From: Embiotoca jacksoni
Taxonomy: Eukaryota > Chordata > Actinopteri > Embiotocidae
DNA length: 64,000 nt
Assembly: GCA_022577435.1 (NCBI GenBank)
Contig: JAKOON010000082.1
Span: 220,001 to 284,000, forward strand
Direction of reading: 5' to 3'
This document shows positions 30,701 through 42,658 of the stretch, in pieces. Under the pieces are notes generated by a model that was not told where the DNA came from, did not search any database, and saw only the letters and a program-made list of their open reading frames with translations. The translations under genes and the position numbers were made by a program. Within the stretch, counting starts at the first letter, position 1. Each line of letters opens with the position of its first letter.

Positions 30701-33700
30701 AGAAGGTGTTCTATAGAAGGTGTTTTATAGAAGGTGTTTTATAGAATGTGTTCTATAAAAGGTGTTCTATAGAAGGTGTTCTATAGAAGGTGTTTTATAG
30801 AAGGTGTTCTATAGAAGGTGTTCTATAAAAAGTGTTCTATAGAAGGTGTTCTATAAAAGGTGTTTTGTAGAAGGTGTTCAATTGAAGGTGTTCTTTAAAA
30901 AGTGTTTTATAGAATTTGTTTTATAGAATGTTTTATAGAAGGTGTTCTATAGAAGCTGTCCTATAGAAAGTGTTCTATAGAAGGTGTTTTATAGAAGGTG
31001 TTTTATAGAATGTGTTCCATAGAAGGTGTTTTACAGAAGGTGTTTTATAGAAGGTGTTTCATAGAATGTGTTCTATAGAAGTTGTTTTATAGAAGGTGTT
31101 TTATAGAATGTTTTTTATAGAAGGTGTTCTATAGAAGCTGTTCTATAGAAGGTGTTCTATAGAAGGTGTTCTACAGAAGGTGTTTTATAGAAGGTGTTTT
31201 ATAGAATGTGTTTCATAGAAGGTGTTCTATAGAAGCTGTTCTATAGAAGCTGTTCTACAGAAGGTGTTTTATAGAAGGTGTTTTATAGAAGGTGTTTTAT
31301 AGAAGGTGTTCTATAGAAGCTGTTCTATAGAAGCTGTTCTATAGAAGGTGTTCTATAGAAGGTGTTTTATAGAAGGTGTTTTATAGAATGTGTTCTATAG
31401 AAGGTGTTCTATAGAAGGTGTTTTAAAGAAGGAGTTTTATAGAAGGTGTTTTATAGAATGTGTTCTATAGTTGTTTTATAGAAGGTGTTTTATAGAAGTT
31501 GTTCTATAGAAGGTGTTCTATAGAGGGTTTTTTATAGAAGGTGTTTTATAGAAGGTGTTCTATAGAAGCTGTTCTATAGAAGGTGTTATATTAAAAGTCT
31601 TTTGTAGAAGGTGTTCTATAGAGGGTTTTTTATAGAAGGTGTTTTATAGAAAGTGTTCTATAGAAGCTGTTCTATAGAAGGTGTTCTATAGAAGGTGTTT
31701 TATAGAAGGTGTTTTATAGAAGGTGTTTTATCGAATGTTTTCAATCAAAAGTGTTTTATAGAAGGTGTTCTATAGAAGCTGTTCTACAGAAGGTGTTCTA
31801 TAGAAGGTGTTTTATAGAAGGTGTTCAATAGAAGCTGTTTTATAGAAGGTGTTCTATAAAGGTGTTCTATAGACGGTGTTCTATAGAAGGTGTTCTATTA
31901 AAAGTCTTTTATAGAAGGTGTTCTATAGAAGTTGTTCTATAGAAGGTGTTCTATAGAGGGTTTTTTATAGAAAATGTTCTATAGAAGCTGTTCTATAGAA
32001 TGTGTTCTATAGAAGGTGTTCCATAAAAGGTGTTCTATAGAAAGTATTCTATAGAAGGTGTTCTATAGAAGGTGTTTTATAGAAGGTGTTCTGTAGAAGC
32101 TGTTCTATAGAAGGTGTTCTATAGAAGGTGTTTGACAGAAGGTGTTCTATAGAAGGTGTTTTATCGAAGGTTTTCTATAAAAAATGTTTTATAGAAGGTG
32201 TTCTATAGAAGCTGTTCTACAGAAGGTGTTCTATAGAAGGTGTTTTATAGAAGGTGTTTTATAGAATGTGTTCTATAGAAGGTGTTTTATAGAATGTGTT
32301 CTATAAAAGGTGTTCTATAGAAGGTGTTCTATAAAAGGTGTTCTATAGAAGGTGTTCTATAAAAGGTGTTCTATAGAAAGTATTCTATAGAAGGTGTTCT
32401 ATAGAAGGTGTTTTATAGAAGGTGTTCTGTAGAAGCTGTTCTATAGAAGGTGTTCTATAGATGGTGTTTGACAGAAGGTGTTCTATAGAAGGTGTTTTAT
32501 CGAAGGTTTTCTATAAAAAATGTTTTATAGAAGGTGTTCTATAGAAGCTGTTCTACAGAAGGTGTTCTATAGAAGGTGTTTTATAGAAGGTGTTTTATAG
32601 AATGTGTTCTATAGAAGGTCTTTTATAGAATGTGTTCTATAAAAGGTGTTCTATAGAAGGTGTTCTATAAAAGGTGTTCTATAGAAAGTATTCTATAGAA
32701 GGTGTTCTATAGAAGGTGTTTTAGAGAAGGTGTTTTAAAGAATGTGTTCCATAGAAGGTGTTCTGTAAAAAGTCTTTTATAGAAGGTGTTTTATAGAAGG
32801 TGTTCTGTAGAAGCTGTTCTATAGAAGGTGTTCTATAGAAGGTGTTTTATAGAAGGTGTTTTATAGAAGGTGTTTTATCGAAGGTTTTCTATAAAAAGTG
32901 TTTTATAGAAGGTGTTCTATAGAAGCTGTTCTACAGAAGGTGTTCTATAGAAGGTGTTTTATAGAAGGTGTTTTATAGAATGTGTTCTATAAAAGGTGTT
33001 CTATAGAAGGTGTTCTATAGAAGGTGTTTTATAGAAGGTGTTCTATAGAAGGTGTTCTATAAAAAGTGTTCTATAGAAGGTGTTCTATAAAAGGTGTTTT
33101 GTAGAAGGTGTTCAATAGAAGGTGTTCTTTAAAAAGTGTTTTATAGAATTTGTTTTATAGAATGTTTTATAGAAGGTGTTCTATAGAAGCTGTCCTATAG
33201 AAAGTGTTCTATAGAAGGTGTTTTATAGAAGGTGTTTTATAGAATGTGTTCCATAGAAGGTGTTTTACAGAAGGTGTTTTATAGAAGGTGTTTCATAGAA
33301 TGTGTTCTATAGAAGTTGTTTTATAGAAGGTGTTTTATAGAATGTTTTTTATAGAAGGTGTTCTATAGAAGCTGTTCTATAGAAGGTGTTCTATAGAAGG
33401 TGTTCTACAGAAGGTGTTTTATAGAAGGTGTTTTATAGAATGTGTTTCATAGAAGGTGTTCTATAGAAGCTGTTCTATAGAAGCTGTTCTACAGAAGGTG
33501 TTTTATAGAAGGTGTTTTATAGAAGGTGTTTTATAGAAGGTGTTCTATAGAAGCTGTTCTATAGAAGCTGTTCTATAGAAGGTGTTCTATAGAAGGTGTT
33601 TTATAGAAGGTGTTTTATAGAATGTGTTCTATAGAAGGTGTTCTATAGAAGGTGTTTTAAAGAAGGAGTTTTATAGAAGGTGTTTTATAGAATGTGTTCT

Positions 33701-35262
33701 ATAGTTGTTTTATAGAAGGTGTTTTATAGAAGGTGTTCTATAGAAGCTGTTCTATAGAAGGTGTTCTATAGAAGGTGTTTTATAGAAGGTGTTCTATAGA
33801 AGGTGTTCCATAGAAGGTGTTTTATAGAAGGAGTTTTATAGAAGGTGTTTTATAGAATGTGTTCTATAGGTGTTTTATAGAAGATGTTTTATAGAAGGTG
33901 TTCTATAGAAGCTGTTCTATAGAAGGTGTTCTATAGAAGGTGTTTTATAGAAGGTGTTTTATAGAAGGTGTTCTATAGAATGTGTTCTATAGAAGGTGTT
34001 CTATAGAAGCTGTTCTATAGAAGGTGTTCTGTAGAAGGTGTTTAATAGAAGGTGTTTTACAGAATGTGTTCTATAGAAGGTATTCTGTAGAAGGTGTTCA
34101 ATAGAAGGTGTTCTATAGAAGCTGTTCTATAGAAGGTGTTCTATAGAAGGTGTTTTATAGAAGGTGTTCTATAGAAGGTGTTCCATAGAAGGTGTTTTAT
34201 AGAAGGAGTTTTATAGAAGGTGTTTTATAGAATGTGTTCTATAGTTGTTTTATAGAAGGTGTTCCATAGAAGGTGTTTTATAGAAGGAGTTTTATAGAAG
34301 GTGTTTTATAGAATGTTTTTTATAGAAGGTGTTCTATAGAAGCTGTTCTATAGAAGGTGTTCTATAGAAGGTGTTCTACAGAAGGTGTTTTATAGAAGGT
34401 GTTTTATAGAATGTGTTTCATAGAAGGTGTTTTATCGAAGGTGTTTTATAGAAAGTGCTCCATAGAAGGTGTTTTATAGAAGGTCTTCTATAGAAGCTGT
34501 TCTATAGAAGCTGTTCTATAGAAGGTGTTCTATAGAATGTGTTTCATAGAAGGTGTTCTATAGAAGCTGTTCTATAGAAGCTGTTCTACAGAAGGTGTTT
34601 TATAGAAGGTGTTTTATAGAAGGTGTTTTATAGAAGGTGTTCTATAGAAGCTGTTCTATAGAAGCTGTTCTATAGAAGGTGTTCTATAGAAGGTGTTTTA
34701 TAGAAGGTGTTTTATAGAATGTGTTCTATAGAAGGTGTTCTATAGAAGGTGTTTTAAAGAAGGAGTTTTATAGAAGGTGTTTTATAGAATGTGTTCTATA
34801 GTTGTTTTATAGAAGGTGTTTTATAGAAGGTGTTCTATAGAAGCTGTTCTATAGAAGGTGTTCTATAGAAGGTGTTTTATAGAAGGTGTTCTATAGAAGG
34901 TGTTCCATAGAAGGTGTTTTATAGAAGGAGTTTTATAGAAGGTGTTTTATAGAATGTGTTCTATAGGTGTTTTATAGAAGGTGTTTTATAGAAGGTGTTC
35001 TATAGAAGCTGTTCTATAGAAGGTGTTCTATAGAAGGTGTTTTATAGAAGGTGTTTTATAGAAGGTGTTCTATAGAATGTGTTCTATAGAAGGTGTTCTA
35101 TAGAAGCTGTTCTATAGAAGGTGTTCTGTAGAAGGTGTTTAATAGAAGGTGTTTTACAGAATGTGTTCTATAGAAGGTATTCTGTAGAAGGTGTTCAATA
35201 GAAGGTGTTCTATAGAAGCTGTTCTATAGAAGGTGTTCTATAGAAGGTGTTTTATAGAAGGT
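24240..35262. repeat. Higher-order duplication with 6,002-bp offset, about 5 kb long
   Basis: A constant 6,002-bp offset links AGATGG 24251/30253, CAATTGAAGG 24877/30879, GAATGTTTTC 25731/31733, AGATGG 26457/32459, AAGTGCTCC 28451/34453 and GTTCTGTAG 29121/35123. Copy 1 is about 24240-29260 and copy 2 about 30242-35262. Scattered substitutions separate them, for example TATAAGG against TAGAAGG near 25711/31713 and TATCG against TATAG near 28628/34630. Confidence 0.9.
27720..29920. repeat. Tandem higher-order repeat of 1,097 bp, two copies
   Basis: GATGTTTTATAG occurs at 27881 and 28978, and AAGTGCTCCATAG at 28451 and 29548; both give 1,097 bp. The same 1,097-bp spacing recurs further right, for example AACGTG 42003/43100. 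About 1.1 kb may therefore be a basic higher-order unit from which larger blocks were built. Confidence 0.85.
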
Positions 35263-38200
35263 GTTCTATAGAAGGTGTTCTATAGAACGTGTTTTAAAGA
35301 AGGAGTTTTATAGAAGGTGTTTTATAGAATGTGTTCTATAGTTGTTTTATAGAAGGTGTTCCATAGAAGCTGTTCTATAGAAGGTGTTCTATAGAAGGTG
35401 TTCTACAGAAGGTGTTTTATAGAAGGTGTTTTATAGAATGTGTTTCATAGAAGGTGTTTTATCGAAGGTGTTTTATAGAATGTGCTCCATAGAAGGTGTT
35501 TTATAGAAGGTGTTCTATAGAAGCTGTTCTATAGAAGCTGTTCTATAGAAGGTGTTCTATAGAAGGTGTTTTATAGAAGGTGTTCTATAGAAAGTATTCT
35601 ATAGAAGGTGTTCTATAGAAGGTGTTTTAGAGAAGGTGTTTTAAAGAATGTGTTCCATAGAAGGTGTTCTGTAAAAAGTCTTTTATAGAAGGTGTTTTAT
35701 AGAAGGTGTTCTGTAGAAGCTGTTCTATAGAAGGTGTTCTATAGAAGGTGTTTTATAGAAGGTGTTTTATCGAAGGTTTTCTATAAAAAGTGTTTTATAG
35801 AAGGTGTTCTATAGAAGCTGTTCTACAGAAGGTGTTCTATAGAAGGTGTTTTATAGAAGGTGTTTTATAGAATGTGTTCTATAAAAGGTGTTCTATAGAA
35901 GGTGTTCTATAGAAGGTGTTTTATAGAAGGTGTTCTATAGAAGGTGTTCTATAAAAAGTGTTCTATAGAAGGTGTTCTATAAAAGGTGTTTTGTAGAAGG
36001 TGTTCAATAGAAGGTGTTCTTTAAAAAGTGTTTTATAGAATTTGTTTTATAGAATGTTTTATAGAAGGTGTTCTATAGAAGCTGTCCTATAGAAAGTGTT
36101 CTATAGAAGGTGTTTTATAGAAGGTGTTTTATAGAATGTGTTCCATAGAAGGTGTTTTACAGAAGGTGTTTTATAGAAGGTGTTTCATAGAATGTGTTCT
36201 ATAGAAGTTGTTTTATAGAAGGTGTTTTATAGAATGTTTTTTATAGAAGGTGTTCTATAGAAGCTGTTCTATAGAAGGTGTTCTATAGAAGGTGTTCTAC
36301 AGAAGGTGTTTTATAGAAGGTGTTTTATAGAATGTGTTTCATAGAAGGTGTTCTATAGAAGCTGTTCTATAGAAGCTGTTCTACAGAAGGTGTTTTATAG
36401 AAGGTGTTTTATAGAAGGTGTTTTATAGAAGGTGTTCTATAGAAGCTGTTCTATAGAAGCTGTTCTATAGAAGGTGTTCTATAGAAGGTGTTTTATAGAA
36501 GGTGTTTTATAGAATGTGTTCTATAGAAGGTGTTCTATAGAAGGTGTTTTAAAGAAGGAGTTTTATAGAAGGTGTTTTATAGAATGTGTTCTATAGTTGT
36601 TTTATAGAAGGTGTTTTATAGAAGGTGTTCTATAGAAGCTGTTCTATAGAAGGTGTTCTATAGAAGGTGTTTTATAGAAGGTGTTCTATAGAAGGTGTTC
36701 CATAGAAGGTGTTTTATAGAAGGAGTTTTATAGAAGGTGTTTTATAGAATGTGTTCTATAGGTGTTTTATAGAAGGTGTTTTATAGAAGGTGTTCTATAG
36801 AAGCTGTTCTATAGAAGGTGTTCTATAGAAGGTGTTTTATAGAAGGTGTTTTATAGAAGGTGTTCTATAGAATGTGTTCTATAGAAGGTGTTCTATAGAA
36901 GCTGTTCTATAGAAGGTGTTCTGTAGAAGGTGTTTAATAGAAGGTGTTTTACAGAATGTGTTCTATAGAAGGTATTCTGTAGAAGGTGTTCAATAGAAGG
37001 TGTTCTATAGAAGCTGTTCTATAGAAGGTGTTCTATAGAAGGTGTTTTATAGAAGGTGTTCTATAGAAGGTGTTCTATAGAACGTGTTTTAAAGAAGGAG
37101 TTTTATAGAAGGTGTTTTATAGAATGTGTTCTATAGTTGTTTTATAGAAGGTGTTCCATAGAAGGTGTTTTATAGAAGGAGTTTTATAGAAGGTGTTTTA
37201 TAGAATGTTTTTTATAGAAGGTGTTCTATAGAAGCTGTTCTATAGAAGGTGTTCTATAGAAGGTGTTCTACAGAAGGTGTTTTATAGAAGGTGTTTTATA
37301 GAATGTGTTTCATAGAAGGTGTTTTATCGAAGGTGTTTTATAGAAAGTGCTCCATAGAAGGTGTTTTATAGAAGGTGTTCTATAGAAGCTGTTCTATAGA
37401 AGCTGTTCTATAGAAGGTGTTCTATAGAATGTGTTTCATAGAAGGTGTTCTATAGAAGCTGTTCTATAGAAGCTGTTCTACAGAAGGTGTTTTATAGAAG
37501 GTGTTTTATAGAAGGTGTTTTATAGAAGGTGTTCTATAGAAGCTGTTCTATAGAAGCTGTTCTATAGAAGGTGTTCTATAGAAGGTGTTTTATAGAAGGT
37601 GTTTTATAGAATGTGTTCTATAGAAGGTGTTCTATAGAAGGTGTTTTAAAGAAGGAGTTTTATAGAAGGTGTTTTATAGAATGTGTTCTATAGTTGTTTT
37701 ATAGAAGGTGTTTTATAGAAGGTGTTCTATAGAAGCTGTTCTATAGAAGGTGTTCTATAGAAGGTGTTTTATAGAAGGTGTTTTATAGAAGGTGTTTTAT
37801 CGAAGGTTTTCTATAAAAAGTGTTTTATAGAAGGTGTTCTATAGAAGCTGTTCTACAGAAGGTGTTCTATAGAAGGTGTTTTATAGAAGGTGTTTTATAG
37901 AATGTGTTCTATAAAAGGTGTTCTATAGAAGGTGTTCTATAGAAGGTGTTTTATAGAAGGTGTTCTATAGAAGGTGTTCTATAAAAAGTGTTCTATAGAA
38001 GGTGTTCTATAAAAGGTGTTTTGTAGAAGGTGTTCAATAGAAGGTGTTCTTTAAAAAGTGTTTTATAGAATTTGTTTTATAGAATGTTTTATAGAAGGTG
38101 TTCTATAGAAGCTGTCCTATAGAAAGTGTTCTATAGAAGGTGTTTTATAGAAGGTGTTTTATAGAATGTGTTCCATAGAAGGTGTTTTACAGAAGGTGTT

Positions 38201-41200
38201 TTATAGAAGGTGTTTCATAGAATGTGTTCTATAGAAGTTGTTTTATAGAAGGTGTTTTATAGAATGTTTTTTATAGAAGGTGTTCTATAGAAGCTGTTCT
38301 ATAGAAGGTGTTCTATAGAAGGTGTTCTACAGAAGGTGTTTTATAGAAGGTGTTTTATAGAATGTGTTTCATAGAAGGTGTTCTATAGAAGCTGTTCTAT
38401 AGAAGCTGTTCTACAGAAGGTGTTTTATAGAAGGTGTTTTATAGAAGGTGTTTTATAGAAGGTGTTCTATAGAAGCTGTTCTATAGAAGCTGTTCTATAG
38501 AAGGTGTTCTATAGAAGGTGTTTTATAGAAGGTGTTTTATAGAATGTGTTCTATAGAAGGTGTTCTATAGAAGGTGTTTTAAAGAAGGAGTTTTATAGAA
38601 GGTGTTTTATAGAATGTGTTCTATAGTTGTTTTATAGAAGGTGTTTTATAGAAGGTGTTCTATAGAAGCTGTTCTATAGAAGGTGTTCTATAGAAGGTGT
38701 TTTATAGAAGGTGTTCTATAGAAGGTGTTCCATAGAAGGTGTTTTATAGAAGGAGTTTTATAGAAGGTGTTTTATAGAATGTGTTCTATAGGTGTTTTAT
38801 AGAAGATGTTTTATAGAAGGTGTTCTATAGAAGCTGTTCTATAGAAGGTGTTCTATAGAAGGTGTTTTATAGAAGGTGTTTTATAGAAGGTGTTCTATAG
38901 AATGTGTTCTATAGAAGGTGTTCTATAGAAGCTGTTCTATAGAAGGTGTTCTGTAGAAGGTGTTTAATAGAAGGTGTTTTACAGAATGTGTTCTATAGAA
39001 GGTATTCTGTAGAAGGTGTTCAATAGAAGGTGTTCTATAGAAGCTGTTCTATAGAAGGTGTTCTATAGAAGGTGTTTTATAGAAGGTGTTCTATAGAAGG
39101 TGTTCCATAGAAGGTGTTTTATAGAAGGAGTTTTATAGAAGGTGTTTTATAGAATGTGTTCTATAGTTGTTTTATAGAAGGTGTTCCATAGAAGGTGTTT
39201 TATAGAAGGAGTTTTATAGAAGGTGTTTTATAGAATGTTTTTTATAGAAGGTGTTCTATAGAAGCTGTTCTATAGAAGGTGTTCTATAGAAGGTGTTCTA
39301 CAGAAGGTGTTTTATAGAAGGTGTTTTATAGAATGTGTTTCATAGAAGGTGTTTTATCGAAGGTGTTTTATAGAAAGTGCTCCATAGAAGGTGTTTTATA
39401 GAAGGTCTTCTATAGAAGCTGTTCTATAGAAGCTGTTCTATAGAAGGTGTTCTATAGAATGTGTTTCATAGAAGGTGTTCTATAGAAGCTGTTCTATAGA
39501 AGCTGTTCTACAGAAGGTGTTTTATAGAAGGTGTTTTATAGAAGGTGTTTTATAGAAGGTGTTCTATAGAAGCTGTTCTATAGAAGCTGTTCTATAGAAG
39601 GTGTTCTATAGAAGGTGTTTTATAGAAGGTGTTTTATAGAATGTGTTCTATAGAAGGTGTTCTATAGAAGGTGTTTTAAAGAAGGAGTTTTATAGAAGGT
39701 GTTTTATAGAATGTGTTCTATAGTTGTTTTATAGAAGGTGTTTTATAGAAGGTGTTCTATAGAAGCTGTTCTATAGAAGGTGTTCTATAGAAGGTGTTTT
39801 ATAGAAGGTGTTCTATAGAAGGTGTTCCATAGAAGGTGTTTTATAGAAGGAGTTTTATAGAAGGTGTTTTATAGAATGTGTTCTATAGGTGTTTTATAGA
39901 AGGTGTTTTATAGAAGGTGTTCTATAGAAGCTGTTCTATAGAAGGTGTTCTATAGAAGGTGTTTTATAGAAGGTGTTTTATAGAAGGTGTTCTATAGAAT
40001 GTGTTCTATAGAAGGTGTTCTATAGAAGCTGTTCTATAGAAGGTGTTCTGTAGAAGGTGTTTAATAGAAGGTGTTTTACAGAATGTGTTCTATAGAAGGT
40101 ATTCTGTAGAAGGTGTTCAATAGAAGGTGTTCTATAGAAGCTGTTCTATAGAAGGTGTTCTATAGAAGGTGTTTTATAGAAGGTGTTCTATAGAAGGTGT
40201 TCTATAGAACGTGTTTTAAAGAAGGAGTTTTATAGAAGGTGTTTTATAGAATGTGTTCTATAGTTGTTTTATAGAAGGTGTTCCATAGAAGCTGTTCTAT
40301 AGAAGGTGTTCTATAGAAGGTGTTCTACAGAAGGTGTTTTATAGAAGGTGTTTTATAGAATGTGTTTCATAGAAGGTGTTTTATCGAAGGTGTTTTATAG
40401 AATGTGCTCCATAGAAGGTGTTTTATAGAAGGTGTTCTATAGAAGCTGTTCTATAGAAGCTGTTCTATAGAAGGTGTTCTATAGAAGGTGTTTTATAGAA
40501 GGTGTTCTATAGAAAGTATTCTATAGAAGGTGTTCTATAGAAGGTGTTTTAGAGAAGGTGTTTTAAAGAATGTGTTCCATAGAAGGTGTTCTGTAAAAAG
40601 TCTTTTATAGAAGGTGTTTTATAGAAGGTGTTCTGTAGAAGCTGTTCTATAGAAGGTGTTCTATAGAAGGTGTTTTATAGAAGGTGTTTTATCGAAGGTT
40701 TTCTATAAAAAGTGTTTTATAGAAGGTGTTCTATAGAAGCTGTTCTACAGAAGGTGTTCTATAGAAGGTGTTTTATAGAAGGTGTTTTATAGAATGTGTT
40801 CTATAAAAGGTGTTCTATAGAAGGTGTTCTATAGAAGGTGTTTTATAGAAGGTGTTCTATAGAAGGTGTTCTATAAAAAGTGTTCTATAGAAGGTGTTCT
40901 ATAAAAGGTGTTTTGTAGAAGGTGTTCAATAGAAGGTGTTCTTTAAAAAGTGTTTTATAGAATTTGTTTTATAGAATGTTTTATAGAAGGTGTTCTATAG
41001 AAGCTGTCCTATAGAAAGTGTTCTATAGAAGGTGTTTTATAGAAGGTGTTTTATAGAATGTGTTCCATAGAAGGTGTTTTACAGAAGGTGTTTTATAGAA
41101 GGTGTTTCATAGAATGTGTTCTATAGAAGTTGTTTTATAGAAGGTGTTTTATAGAATGTTTTTTATAGAAGGTGTTCTATAGAAGCTGTTCTATAGAAGG

Positions 41201-42658
41201 TGTTCTATAGAAGGTGTTCTACAGAAGGTGTTTTATAGAAGGTGTTTTATAGAATGTGTTTCATAGAAGGTGTTCTATAGAAGCTGTTCTATAGAAGCTG
41301 TTCTACAGAAGGTGTTTTATAGAAGGTGTTTTATAGAAGGTGTTTTATAGAAGGTGTTCTATAGAAGCTGTTCTATAGAAGCTGTTCTATAGAAGGTGTT
41401 CTATAGAAGGTGTTTTATAGAAGGTGTTTTATAGAATGTGTTCTATAGAAGGTGTTCTATAGAAGGTGTTTTAAAGAAGGAGTTTTATAGAAGGTGTTTT
41501 ATAGAATGTGTTCTATAGTTGTTTTATAGAAGGTGTTTTATAGAAGGTGTTCTATAGAAGCTGTTCTATAGAAGGTGTTCTATAGAAGGTGTTTTATAGA
41601 AGGTGTTCTATAGAAGGTGTTCCATAGAAGGTGTTTTATAGAAGGAGTTTTATAGAAGGTGTTTTATAGAATGTGTTCTATAGGTGTTTTATAGAAGGTG
41701 TTTTATAGAAGGTGTTCTATAGAAGCTGTTCTATAGAAGGTGTTCTATAGAAGGTGTTTTATAGAAGGTGTTTTATAGAAGGTGTTCTATAGAATGTGTT
41801 CTATAGAAGGTGTTCTATAGAAGCTGTTCTATAGAAGGTGTTCTGTAGAAGGTGTTTAATAGAAGGTGTTTTACAGAATGTGTTCTATAGAAGGTATTCT
41901 GTAGAAGGTGTTCAATAGAAGGTGTTCTATAGAAGCTGTTCTATAGAAGGTGTTCTATAGAAGGTGTTTTATAGAAGGTGTTCTATAGAAGGTGTTCTAT
42001 AGAACGTGTTTTAAAGAAGGAGTTTTATAGAAGGTGTTTTATAGAATGTGTTCTATAGTTGTTTTATAGAAGGTGTTCCATAGAAGGTGTTTTATAGAAG
42101 GAGTTTTATAGAAGGTGTTTTATAGAATGTTTTTTATAGAAGGTGTTCTATAGAAGCTGTTCTATAGAAGGTGTTCTATAGAAGGTGTTCTACAGAAGGT
42201 GTTTTATAGAAGGTGTTTTATAGAATGTGTTTCATAGAAGGTGTTTTATCGAAGGTGTTTTATAGAAAGTGCTCCATAGAAGGTGTTTTATAGAAGGTGT
42301 TCTATAGAAGCTGTTCTATAGAAGCTGTTCTATAGAAGGTGTTCTATAGAATGTGTTTCATAGAAGGTGTTCTATAGAAGCTGTTCTATAGAAGCTGTTC
42401 TACAGAAGGTGTTTTATAGAAGGTGTTTTATAGAAGGTGTTTTATAGAAGGTGTTCTATAGAAGCTGTTCTATAGAAGCTGTTCTATAGAAGGTGTTCTA
42501 TAGAAGGTGTTTTATAGAAGGTGTTTTATAGAATGTGTTCTATAGAAGGTGTTCTATAGAAGGTGTTTTAAAGAAGGAGTTTTATAGAAGGTGTTTTATA
42601 GAATGTGTTCTATAGTTGTTTTATAGAAGGTGTTTTATAGAAGGTGTTCTATAGAAGC
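32815..42658. repeat. Tandem duplication of a 4,922-bp block, no difference seen in the parts compared
   Basis: A constant 4,922-bp offset holds at TATCG 32876/37798, TCTTTAAAAAG 33126/38048, GTTCCATAG 34261/39183, AAGTGCTCC 34453/39375, AACGTG 35286/40208, TGTGCTCC 35481/40403, AAAGTA 35591/40513, AACGTG 37081/42003 and AAGTGCTCC 37345/42267. Copy 1 is about 32815-37736 and copy 2 about 37737-42658, exactly head to tail. In the stretches I compared there was no substitution. It is either very recent, recently homogenised, or an assembly duplication. Confidence 0.88.
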
